This document shows positions 50,530 to 61,049 of a stretch of 64,000 nt of DNA, piece by piece; the first letter of the stretch is position 1; the number at the start of each line of letters is the position of its first letter. The position numbers and the translations under genes were made by a program. Source of the DNA: Drosophila pseudoobscura (Eukaryota > Arthropoda > Insecta > Diptera > Drosophilidae); the NCBI RefSeq assembly GCF_009870125.1, contig NC_046680.1, forward strand, positions 20,107,501 to 20,171,500. The letters are read 5' to 3'. The notes beneath the pieces are model-generated. The model was not told the origin of the DNA. It ran no database searches and saw only the letters and a list, made by a program, of their open reading frames with translations.

Positions 50530-51034
50530 GATACCCATGACCAGATATTGGGATATATGTATGCTTGATCAGAGCCAAACTTCAGTTTCATATGTTTCTG
50601 GATAGCTGAATATGTATATAAAATCTAAGACAGATACTGTAGAGCATCAAATGCCTCGCTATAGTCTCTATCGTTGTTGTTGGTATTATTAATGTGATTG
50701 CAGAGGCCTACATTTAGACCCCCCGCCACTCGGTGTGGCAGCAGTCTCTTCCCTCCATCTCCCTGGCTTCCCCTGGCAATTAATTACATCTCTCCCCCAT
50801 AAAAGCTCCACTCAGAGGTTGCCCTGTTCAATTAGCCTTGGTTAACACACACACAGGCACATGCACAAGACGTCTTCTTCTTCGTGATCGTTTACGTGAC
50901 ACAAAAGATGTTGATTCTGGCCGCGGACGCGGCCGCGGCACTTTCTTACAAAGAAATTCTTTCATCGCGTTGCAGAGCAGAATGCAGCGACCGCATAAAC
51001 GTGCACACACGTACACGGTATACGGTATACCCTC

Positions 51035-51058
51035 CCTCTCTCTCTCTCTCTCTCTCTC
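51035..51058. repeat. (CT)n microsatellite
   Basis: About 24 bases of CT repeat in Dg intron 1. It reads GAGAG on the Dg sense strand, so it may bind GAGA factor. Confidence 0.85.
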
Positions 51059-54000
51059 ACAGAGATGCCCTTAAATGCATTCATTCTGGTGACCCAAACA
51101 AATTGCTCTTTTTGGCACTGACTTATAGCATTTACCCAGCTTCAACGAGGGTTATACTGACTTTTAGAGTCGGCTTTGAGGGGGAAGGCGAAGAGAAGCT
51201 CTGAAAGCTTCCTGAAACGGACAATGTATGGAGTAAACGCACATATCTATGCTAAATATGTACTTGACCCCACCACAGAGTCGGTAGTTTATTGGTACTC
51301 ACAAAAAAAGCTCTTGAATTACATAGTTAGAGTATTCTGTATTCGAATTTCTTCAAATATTGTCATTTTCTGTGGAGCTTCTTTCACGTTTTAATTCGGT
51401 TTTCTTAAGAAACAATAAACGACAATTGTATCGTTCTTGTTCATCTTTCCAGCTTTTCCTTGCTTTCTTTCTCATAGTTCTTTCTCCCCCCATCCCATAG
51501 GAACCCACAGGGATCCCCTCTTTGGGGGAGCTTTAATTAATTTGATTCGCCGCACTGGGCGCAACAACTCCAGCGATGACGACCACGACGGCGGACTTCC
51601 AATGGACAGCATTGTGGGGCAGCTAATGGATTGTTTTCAGCTTGTATTTTGTTTACGATGCTGCCTGATTGAAATTGGTATACATACATTGCGCACACAC
51701 ACTCTCAACACACATCTTCCTCTATATAGAGTATGCTATATACACACATATGTACATATGTATATGATAGTTTGACCCACAATCTTGTCGTTGTCGCTGG
51801 AAAATAGTCTTATTGAAAATATGTTTTGTGGCACGCATCGTCAATGGACTGGAACCGACGCAATGGCCACTGGCACTGGATTTTCAATCGGATCTCGAAT
51901 AGTTTGGGCGAGGGAAAAACACAAACACACACAAAAGAAAAAACTATATGGTTCGGGTACAGAGTGGAAAGCAGGCCATGCAATTACCAAAAATAGCCCA
52001 AAGTCTCTCCTCTCTCGGTTCTCCTCAATCATCGCCACGCATCAACTCTGAGGCAGGGCTGGGGTCTGGAATGGTATGGGCTGGGTGTGGGTATGGGTAT
52101 GGGTTGGTCACAAAAGGCGTGCCGCTTTTGGTTTTTTCAAAAAATACAAAAGCAGAAAAATGATTGAAAAGCAAGAAGAACTTTGATGAATTGAATTTGT
52201 CAGGGTATTACCGAACTCTGAGACAGTTAAGAGGTTAACTTGGTGCACCTTTAAGGTAGATAAAGTCTTTCAATATTTCCAAAGCCTCCACAACATTTAC
52301 ATTGAGTTGCTGAAAAGATTTTCATCCGATTTCCCAACTATTTCAGAATGCGTAATGATATCATTTGGGATCTTCTTTGGGCAAAAGAACCGGGCTGGAG
52401 TTCAAACACAAGGCGAGCATTAAAATGGCTTTCACAGATAAAACTGCTCTACAAACGTCGCGACCAAACAAAAGATATGATAACAGCTGGTGGTGGGTCT
52501 TACAGTTAGTCAAATGATATGCATATCTGATAAGTGTGGTGCCGCCTGAGCAGCAGAAATGAAGAAAATTATTAAGGTAGCTGAGGTGTAACCCAATTTC
52601 CGGCCCATTGCCCAATGATCCATGGAAAGCGGCCCAAAAAAGGTGTTAAGCTTGGGCAAAATCCCCGGCCAGTACGTGAGTGCAGGAAAATGCAGCATGG
52701 AGCACGCACATCGCGTTTCCAGCTGGAACAGTGCTCCCTTCCCCCCCTCAAGAGCCAGCAGACCAACAGCTGGCGGCACAGATCTACCCATATCAGTAAT
52801 TCCACAGAGTAATTGACTGTAATTAGGGTATGACGATGATGGAGACCAATTTGGTGATATGCATAATTGAAGTGGGGGCTGGCTGTAGGAGGAGAGAAGA
52901 CCAGAGAAAAGACAACTGATTGAGTGATTGCAATCCGATTTCCAATTAAGAAAAACCCATTTTGGTTAAATTGTAACTTAAATGTGAACAGAATCGAACC
53001 AATTGACTCGACTCGACTTGAACACGAGGATCTGGTATGTCTGCTGTAATTTGATTAGAAATCACGTGGCAATTATCGTTGAAATCGAAAGGAGAGACAC
53101 AGGCTGCGCCAGAAAATCCAGCTGAACAGACGGTTTTCTGATTTTGGCGTACACGCGCTACTCGGGTTTATCCCGATGGAAACTGATCCAACTGAAATTT
53201 CGAAATGAGACTCAATCCGTATGGTAGTATAACTTCAATAGACATTCCGTTGGAGCGAATGGCTATCCTATATCTTTTAACTTGTGGAACCCACCGCGTA
53301 TTCTTGGAAGCAATAAATGTCTTTTCAATGGACAATGCCCGTGATGATCCTGAGTGACATTTGCACGAATACCGTATACACCCCTGCTGTAGTCTGGTAC
53401 CTGGCATAGAGAGAGTGGATAAGAGAGCGAGGAGCAGACACTGCCAAAGCAATGTTGTTGCCACTGCGGGGGCATTGATCCAATGCACCACACTACGCTA
53501 CAAACGAAGCGATTGAGTTTGCCGAGTCACAAGAAAAATATTTTTGCGTGGGGCCAACGTCTGGGACTGGGCCCGGCGATGGCAGCGGCTGGGGCAGGGG
53601 CAGGGGCACGGGTGGAGTAGGACAGGGCAGGGCAGAACAGCCGCCATATTGGCCAAATGGCGGCGGCGTTGGAGTTGCAGTTGGAGCTGGAGCTGCAGAC
53701 GCAGACGCAGGCGCGAGACGCGATACGAGGGCCATGTGCAAAGTTGGCGATCAAATGCGTTCCGAGATCTCTTTCTTGCATGCATAATGATTGCCGTCTG
53801 TTCCTGCTTTTGTCGTTGATATTTCGTAAAAACGTTGTGCAAGTGTGTGTTTCTGTGTGTGCAACAACAGTAAAGCCAAATGCTAAAAACAAACACAAAA
53901 CGCAATACCAGCAACACACTCACAGACACACACTCTCAAAGAAACATTCGAACAGAGGCAGAGGCGTTGATGAAGACGACAGCTCTAGTACAAGAGCAAG

Positions 54001-55862
54001 CGAAACAACAACACCAACAGCAAGAACAGTTGTTGCCGCTGCCGGCCCAGTACGTTCCAGTGCCGCTGAGTTGGACAGCTGCCGCCATGATAGATATTCC
54101 TCCTTTGCCCCATGTATTTCTGTACTTTACGGGCCATGAAGAAGCAGTCCAAAAAGAGCAACAAAAAAGTGTAAGGGAATACTCCACGAATTTGTTATAC
54201 ACTCCTCATCCGATATTCAAGACGATATCAACGTATACCTGAGATAAACCCTATCGATATCGGTAAAAAGAGTCGTCAAACTCTTTGGAAATCATTACAC
54301 GGCGGCCGAGGAAGATGGTAAACACCATGAATCAACAGAATGAACTGTCCGAACGTTATGGAGAGAGAGAGGGAGAGAGAGCGAGAGAGTGCGGGTTCAG
54401 CGAATTGGAATGTGGAAAGACCCACCAACTTCCAGATAACGAATGACAAATGCGAAACAGACATTTCTTAAAATTGGAGACGCAGCTGGTGCTGGTCTGC
54501 ACTTCACACGCAACCCGGGAAACCGTTCAACCGACCGACCGACCACCGACCAACCGACCACCCGCCCTCATCGTTAGCCCAGCAACAAATTGACGCAATC
54601 TGATTAAAAACGCATCAAAATAAAACTAAATATGAGAGAGGAGTAGCAGGGGAGAAGAAGAAACCTATGCTAAATGGTCGTAAAAGTAATTTTCTTGAAC
54701 ACACACACACACACGCACACACGAACCCAAAGCAGACGAAAAAGGGAGAATTTAAGGGTGCCCAGCGGAAGCAAATAAGAAAAAGGCCAGGTCCCAGTTC
54801 CCAGTTCCAGGCACTCCACTCATAGAAGCGTCCCCCTTTTTGCGTACGCAGCATCCGCAAAAGAGTGCCAAAAACTGGAATGGTAATGGTCGGGATTTAG
54901 TACAGTGATCACTCGCTAAATTAAATCAACCAAAGTTGCTAATTGAATGAAGTGCTAATACATAGAAGCATACTCTGGAAATACCAAACCTTTAGGTATC
55001 CCTTCCAGCAGCTGGTGGTCAGTGATTGCGAGGACACACTGTATTTGGTATTGGTACGGGCAAAATCAGTGCGGGCGGAAACTGAGTGCCGTCATCAAAA
55101 CACACACGCACACACACTCTCGTCGCAGGCAAAGAGAGAAAGGAAGGGAGAGAGGCTGAAAAGACAGACACATGAAAGTCAGCAGAGGGGAGAAGGGTGG
55201 GTAAGTGAAGTGACAGCTGCCCCAGCCGCACCGCATCCGCATGACCGGGAAAACACTCTCCATTTGCAGGGGGCCTCCGCCGCCGCCGCCGCCACTAAAA
55301 TCATTTGTTAAGCCTCGTGGCCATGACAACTGGACTCTGGCTGACCGTGTCCTGGTCAGATTTTTTGAGTTTTCTCGCCCTCTCTTACGCATCCATACAC
55401 GAACACAACACACACCATCATCATCACCATCAACACCAGCAAATGGGAGAAAAAGAACAACAGTGCTGCTGCTGTTGCAGCCTCCTCCTCCAACCATCTC
55501 GCTTCCGTGTTTCGAAATTCAATTTATGTATACTTTATGGTGCCGCATCGTAGTCGCCGCCAGCGTCGACGCCAACGTCAACTTCGGCGTTGCCGGCTCC
55601 CCAAGCGCTCTCCTCTCCGTGGAGCCCAGTGAGGCGTAGAAAATTCGTAAGTTAAGGAAAATCGATTTTCTTGTTGTATTTTTTCCTGTTTTGGCTCGAT
55701 TCCCCTCTGGTTGCGAATGATGCCTGACGCAGATATAGCTAATTACAATGCACATTATGGATTTCTGGTAAATGGATATAAATAAATGCAGGCGGCTGGA
55801 ATATCTCCCCACTCACACACTCACACACAGATACACGCACTCGAACATGGATGTGCACTCAC

Positions 55863-56310
55863 CTCTCTTGTGCTATTTTGAATGCTCCGTTTTTCGGGGA
55901 AGTCGAGTCTGAGAGTCGCAAAGTGCACTCTACCATTCACTCGGGGCCCAGATTCCCTTAGCTCCACTGTCCTGCTACCAAAATTGCGTCCAAAGAGCGA
56001 CACACATGCATCGGCCTGAATGTGCGGCAGTGTCTTGTGTGTGTGTGTTTGCTGGTTTTTAGTTGGAATTTTCACTTGCGACTCTTTTTTTCACATTCAC
56101 TGCAGAGATCTACTCGCTTTTTGCAGGCTTTATTTACGATAACGGCGCACAGACTATTTACTTAGCACTCTGGGCCTCACATGCTGCATGTTTTTCTTTG
56201 CTTTTCACTTTTTTTCTGGTATAATAATAGAAAACATGGGAGACGAACCGAACGAACGGAGCAAAATTTACAGTTTGGCCGATTAGCTGAATGGTGTTGT
56301 TGTAACAGTG
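55863..56310 (-). other. Dg: Non-coding first exon of Dg
   Basis: Inferred from the motif 1-like start region at about 56310 and the consensus donor CAAGAG|GTGAGT at 55862-55863 on the minus strand. The roughly 450-nt exon has several short upstream ORFs and no signal peptide. Its joining to the exon at 47997 is the simplest model but not proven by sequence alone. Confidence 0.5.
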
Positions 56311-56510
56311 TGACTGTATCTTATATTGTCAGCTGTTTGCCAGCGTAATCAGTGCTGCCACACCATGTAAGATCTAGCGAACGAACATCTGGCAGCACTG
56401 TACAGCTGTTTATTGAAAATTACTTAACTTCTTATTAAAATCTTTCATATTTTCCGCCATTTACCTCAAGTAGTTCAACTGAGCTAAGTTCGTTTTGATC
56501 GGTATATTTT
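56307..56510. promoter_or_regulatory. Divergent promoter between Dg (-) and mRpL34 (+)
   Basis: Minus-strand elements for Dg: AGTCACACT (motif 1-like) at 56307-56315, CAGCTG at 56330-56335, GGCAGCACTG (motif 7-like) read from 56359-56350. Plus-strand elements for mRpL34: GGCAGCACTG at 56391-56400, CAGCTG at 56403-56408, GGTATATTTT (motif 6) at 56501-56510. The 10-bp GGCAGCACTG words are perfect inverted copies 31 bp apart, each followed on its own strand by CAGCTG, giving a mirror arrangement. Confidence 0.65.
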
Positions 56511-56593
56511 GGTTTATAGCATCTGCGCCGATTTTCTTCAAAAGTCCATAGCAAGTGGGGAAAAAGTGATATACAAAATTACTTAAATAAAAC

Positions 56594-56895
56594 ATGCTGC
56601 AGGGATTGATTCAGAGGTGAAAATCAACTAAAATTCTCTTGTATGGAACATTAATAACTATTGTTATTTTAGAACCTGCCTGGTGGCATTCAACACGGCA
56701 CACACCATCCTAGTACGCCAGAAGCATGCCTTCGACCGGGCCGTGCTCAAGCCGAAGGTCCGCTGCCACTTTCCCAAGCCCCGCGAGGTGAAACGCATCA
56801 ACGTCCACGGCTGGGACACTCGCATGTCCACGCCAGAGGGACGTCGTGTACTGATGCGCAGGATACTGAAGGGCAGACACAATATCTCGCATTAG
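56594..56895 (+). CDS. mRpL34: Mitochondrial large-subunit ribosomal protein bL34m
   Basis: Two exons, 56594-56616 and 56673-56895 (56-nt intron), 81 residues. bL34 is a small basic protein of the large ribosomal subunit that binds rRNA; this nuclear form works in the mitochondrial matrix. The C-terminal third, [19 protein letters not shown] followed by [10 protein letters not shown], is the L34 signature (bacterial pattern HGFRxRMxTxxGRxVLxxRRxKGRxxLS). The N-terminal [14 protein letters not shown] region is basic and hydrophobic, fitting an import signal. Start chosen as the only ATG upstream in frame before the short intron. AATAAA at 56906-56911 is only 11 nt past the stop. Convergent with Nol9, whose stop is 63 bp away. 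Confidence 0.93.
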
Positions 56896-56905
56896 CCTCT
56901 ATATC

Positions 56906-56911
56906 AATAAA
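56906..56911 (+). terminator. Polyadenylation signal AATAAA, mRpL34
   Basis: AATAAA 11 nt after the TAG. Cleavage would fall at about 56925-56935, so the 3'UTR is very short and ends before the Nol9 stop codon at 56959. Confidence 0.75.
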
Positions 56912-56958
56912 GCTTCATTTGGATTTTTACTTTTCATAAAAGTACAGGTAGCTTAGCA

Positions 56959-59844
56959 TTAATCTTTTTTCATGGAAGACGTCCGCGAATAGAACTGATT
57001 GATGCTCTTTGTCAGCCAGCCGGCGTCGTCCTGCTGAAAGACGAACGGCATGTTGCTGCCGACCTGCGGCCCAGGCTCCGTGAAGAACTTTTGCGGAAGG
57101 CTGATGTCTCCACAGGATATAAGGCAATTCACTTCGCACATTCGCTCCAGGGGAATGGCCGGCACGAGATACAGCTTCTTTTTCTCAAAGTCAATGGCTC
57201 GGACGACACCTGACAGGGAATACGCGAAATGATATGTGAAATAAGCAACTGAAATGGTTGAACTCTGCTTACCTATTCCCAGGCACACGGGCAGATCCTG
57301 AGCTTCCAGATGGGCCAAGTAAACCACATTGGCTTCCATTCCAGCGATAATGCTACTCTTATCAAGGTCTTCCTCTGTGGAATGGACGACTTGAATATCC
57401 ACAAAAGATGAGCTGAGGGGCTCGCAGTCAGTCAGGTGCTTGGCACTGCCCCTCAGGCAGGAGCTGAGGCGGACCAACAGATTGGCGAATCTCATATCTC
57501 TGGGACTCATTCGCCAGACTCCCTGCTGTCTAGGTGGGACAACACTGGGCAGCTCGTGGAGCGTGTACTTATGGTTTTTACCCTCAACCATGAACGCCGT
57601 ATTTTTGAAGACATAGGGACCTTTGACCTTTGAAAGGGTCGACCAGTCGAGTAGCGACTTAAAGTTGTTCATGGGTAAAGTACTCGAGATTTGCACCACA
57701 TCCGTCGGCTTGATGTAGTCCACCAGCAGAGCCATCAGCTCGAGGCCAAATCCCCTGTTGTAGCCCATCGTGTTGATCAGGAAAGGCATGTTGGCATACT
57801 TGGGATTATTTTGGATGTGGCTCATCAGCTGGACCACCGCCTCGAAATACTGCTCGTGGCACATGACGATGTTTGTGTCTCCCACGACGTGAGCCCAATC
57901 CGGCTGCTTGTTCAGTAGGAATCCTGGCCCCAGAAGCGGCTCGTCAATGATAGTGCAGGAGACAGTTTGCTGCAAAAAGATCTCTGGCTGGCCAATGTCC
58001 AAATCGATTAACAGTACGCGTGGAAAAGCGTTCACATGCCGATTGAGCAGATATCGCAGCAGGGTGGACTTGCCGACACCCTTCCCACCGGTTACCATCA
58101 GGCGGCTCGTCTTCTGAATCTTCAGCTTTGTCCACTCATAAGGTACTTGAAGGGTTCGTTTTCTGTCCGAGCTCTGGATGTAGCAGTTGAGGAGCATCTC
58201 GCTTTGCGAGTGCGGCACATTAGCCCCATTCACTTGGGGGAACAAAATCTGGCTCATGTACTGCTTTAAAGTTTCGAGCATGGTCTGGTCTTTGGTGTTC
58301 CTCTGCAAGAGCACAAGGGCATCCTCCTGACTATTGAAGCACCCCTGAAGGTTGTCCAATTGTGCGCACGTAAAGTTCTCAGACAATTTGTCCCATTCAA
58401 CCTTCTCTTGCATTGGTTTCGCACGTTTTTTCGGAGAAATGCTCACCCAATTGATGCCCTTGGGGGAGTAGATGGTCAAGTTTTGACGTTTTTTGGCTCT
58501 GAAGCCGTTCACTGTGATCTGACCAGCCAACAGGGTCACCACGACAGTGCCATAGAGCTCTATGTCCTCTTTGATCACGGCCAGCACATCGTTGCACGTC
58601 AGGCTATTCTCAAAGACGCTCAACGCTGGTGGGCAGTAAGGTAGATCCACATTGAAATCCTGGCAGTGCTGCATTGATCGGTTAGCCTCGTCTACCTCCA
58701 TGGCACTTTCATCATCCTCAGTCACTGCTTCGGTTTCCGGTGATGCATGTGGTTCGGTTTCAGTTGGGGACAGATCTTCTTTAACTTCTTCAATAGTGAT
58801 TAGAGACTCTGCATCTGAGTCCTGCTGTGCTTCTGGTAGAACTTTTATGTCGCAAATCTTTTCATCCTTCAGAATGCAGGAACTAAGATCCGCGTTGAAT
58901 GGCTGTGGTTCGGCTTCCGATGACGATAGTGCTTTTGTCTCCGCATCTTGTTGATCTTCCAGTGGAGCTTCTTTAATAGCGAATGGAGAGGCCGAATCCA
59001 AGGCTTCTTTATCCTCAATTGGTATTTTATATTCTTTATCCGGATCAATTTCGGCTTCTTTATCGTTGATGGATTGGATAGTCGATTCCTGAGTTTTAAT
59101 TCCACAGTCTTGCCCATCGGTGAGCTCTTCTATGGTTGCGGATTTCTCATCGTTATAGAAAATGACGATCTTTTGAATGGATCCCGTCACAAATAAACGG
59201 TTTGTTGATTGAGCGTTCTTATTTTTGGGAAAGTAAACAAATTTTTTGATTGGTCTTTCAAGTACCATTGGCACCCGCCAGGCAGTCTTGGATTCTATAA
59301 TAAACCAATGTTAATAGAGAAAAATAGATTGAGACGTTTAGTACTCACGTGTGTATAGATAAAAATCAGTCTTTTGGTCATCATCAGAGTTACTGTTACT
59401 CCCAAGAGGTACCGCTTCAGAGGACGTATCATGAGATGCCTCCAGGTCCAGCTTGGATTCACTGGAATCCTCTGTGGAATCGGCAATATCAATAGTTTCT
59501 TTAGTAAAGCAGTTGTGAATAGTTGAGTTGTTTTATTTTAAGTACATACCATCCTGCAAGTAACGCAATTCCGACCAAATTTCATTTGCGACTCCTGTTT
59601 TGGGCTGCACACCAATGCCAACATCAGATTTCTTAAATTTTTTTAGACAACCCGCAGTGGTTGTTATCCAGGAGACTGATCGCTTCTTTGGCGCAAGGAT
59701 ATCTGAAGCGTGTGCGGTGCCCTCAGACTCAGCTTCTATGGTGTCCCACATGTTACACTGCTTCACAGCGAGTTTCTTAGTTAATTCTTGGTCCATCTGT
59801 CGAGTTTCTCGTTTTAATTTTGTTTTGACAAACATTTCAGTCAT
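56959..59844 (-). CDS. CG8414: Nol9/Grc3-type polynucleotide 5'-hydroxyl kinase
   Basis: Minus-strand exons 59844-59550, 59498-59349, 59294-57273, 57209-56959; 905 residues. Nol9 phosphorylates the 5'-hydroxyl RNA end produced by ITS2 cleavage during 28S/5.8S rRNA maturation and works in the nucleolus with the LAS1L nuclease. Seen: basic N-terminus (KTKLKRETR), acidic Ser/Glu-rich region to about residue 350, then the kinase domain with Walker A GGKGVGKST at about 548-558 and DLDIGQPE at about 579-586, the Clp1/Grc3 family pattern; the C-terminus ends in a conserved wing (GVVRAIDFEKKKLYLVPAIP). The start ATG 59844 is the first in frame after the promoter. The 63-nt last intron (57210-57272) has length divisible by three and no stop, so retention would insert 21 residues. 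Symbol from family and synteny. Confidence 0.92.
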
Positions 59845-59931
59845 TTTTCATTTAGATTATTCTAAATCGAATTTTTGTATAAAAACAAAAACAACCGGCG
59901 CATGTGAACAGTCGATAAAAAGTACAAAGAT

Positions 59932-59994
59932 CAGCTGACTTATCGAATATCGAACGGCTCTCAGAAATATGGCATCTCATTTTAAAAATATACC
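59932..59994 (-). promoter_or_regulatory. Nol9 housekeeping promoter elements
   Basis: On the minus strand GGTATATTTTT (motif 6) lies at 59994-59984 and CAGCTG (motif 5) at 59937-59932, about 90-150 bp upstream of the start codon. A diverged copy of the 27-bp module lies directly upstream (about 60030-59999). No TATA box. The transcription start is expected between about 59870 and 59930. Confidence 0.5.
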
Positions 59995-60054
59995 GTAAAT
60001 ATTCCTCGTTTTTGATATTCCATAGAATATTACTAGCTATATAGACAATTTAGC

Positions 60055-60410
60055 CATGCCCACATCATTTTATCTGATTAATGAATCTATTTTCTTCAAG
60101 GTTGGCTAGTTTTTAGTGCTTGCTTTTATTACATTTTGTGTAAAAAAGGTTTTAGCGAAAATGGTCAAACAAATGAAACGTAATAAAACGTAAGAGAAAA
60201 ATCGTTCCAATTGCTCAATTTCTTTATTCCGTTGAATAATGCTGCCTAACTAAAACGTTTAGCTTTGCCCATATAATTTCAGGCTATTAATGAATAAATT
60301 TTCTACCTGATTGATTACTTTTAAGTACTCTCTTTTATTGTATAGTGTATGAAACAAGGTTTGAACAAAAAAGGTCAACAAAAAAATAGTGTCAACGTAA
60401 GTGAGTGTGA
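60055..60410 (+). repeat. Two diverged tandem copies of a roughly 150-bp unit
   Basis: Units at about 60055-60195 and 60260-60405 align along their length. Both begin TTAGC..TGCCCA, pass through TTAATGAAT..ATTTTCT, TTTTATT..GT, AAGGTTT..A and AAGGTCAA, and end AACGTAAG. Identity is moderate by eye. The end word AACGTAAGTGAGTGTG also recurs at about 60837. No coding frame. I cannot name the element. Confidence 0.5.
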
Positions 60411-61022
60411 AATGTCACGTCAACCGGAGTTTAGGCACAGGTATACCCTATTTCGTTAATATATATGAAGAAACGGTTTTTCCAAGCTGTTTTAAAACGT
60501 AATTAATATAGAAATGATCTCAGATTGTTATGTTTTGGACATATTAATGCATATGATTAGGGTCTTGTAAATATATCTCGATCCCGATAGCCATTCTTGG
60601 TTTCTGTAAGAAGACGAAAACCTTCAAAATATCGTTGAAATACCTTTAAAACAGAAACTGACTAGTTTTGGCCTTTATTGGTGTATTAGATGACAAACAT
60701 TTTCTCAGTTCTATAACATCCATTTCCCAGGGTATGCAAAATGTTGCTCAATCCGCTCAATGTTGTGGAAAAATGCTGCTCGATTTCACGGCACATGAGT
60801 CTGGCCCTTACAAATTAATGTTGCCAGCAACATAAAACGTAAGTGAGTGTGGAATGTTAGGGGCACTCTTGAGCTGAAAAGGACATTGTATCCCGGAAAA
60901 ATTCCCTCAATTTGAGAAAATTTCCCACCACAAAATAGAGAGTAAGTCCCAAAAAAAAAGAGAGCAAGTCCCAATAAAATATACGGTCTCACTCTAAAAA
61001 ATACAAAAAATTTATGTATATT

Positions 61023-61049
61023 CCTCGTTTTTATCTTCCGTCGAATATT
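61023..61049 (-). repeat. 27-bp module, copy C (inverted relative to 6793-6819)
   Basis: Reverse complement is identical over 27 bases to 6793-6819. It is followed on the minus strand, after about 30-50 bp, by GTATTTTTTAGAG and CCGTATATTTT words, similar to motif 6. No gene is evident downstream on that strand. Confidence 0.9.

Larger units (their letters stand above)
48010..55862 (-). other. Dg: First intron of Dg (about 7.9 kb)
   Basis: Bounded by the candidate donor GTGAGT at 55862 and the acceptor near 47998. No certain gene inside. Contents: a G-quadruplex-capable run (48109-48150), (TC)n at 51035-51058, GATGAT at about 50402-50415, a TACCC hairpin (50511-50529), a protein-like open stretch on + (51501-51775), a near-palindrome GCCGCCAT..ATGGCGGC (53640-53664), DRE TATCGATA (54252-54259), a GA-rich tract (about 54361-54388) and a CCGA repeat (about 54525-54560). 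Long first introns in Drosophila are usual sites of enhancers and alternative promoters. Confidence 0.55.

Noticed and set aside
53548..54139. Several overlapping frames at 53.5-54.2 kb on both strands
   Set aside because: Driven by GGAGCTG/CAGACG-type repeats; multiple frames open together, none with a consistent start or domain.
60786..60992. Minus-strand frame with a signal-like stretch ILLGLALFFFGTYSLF
   Set aside because: Begins without ATG; the hydrophobic stretch comes from T-rich DNA next to a poly-A run on the other strand.
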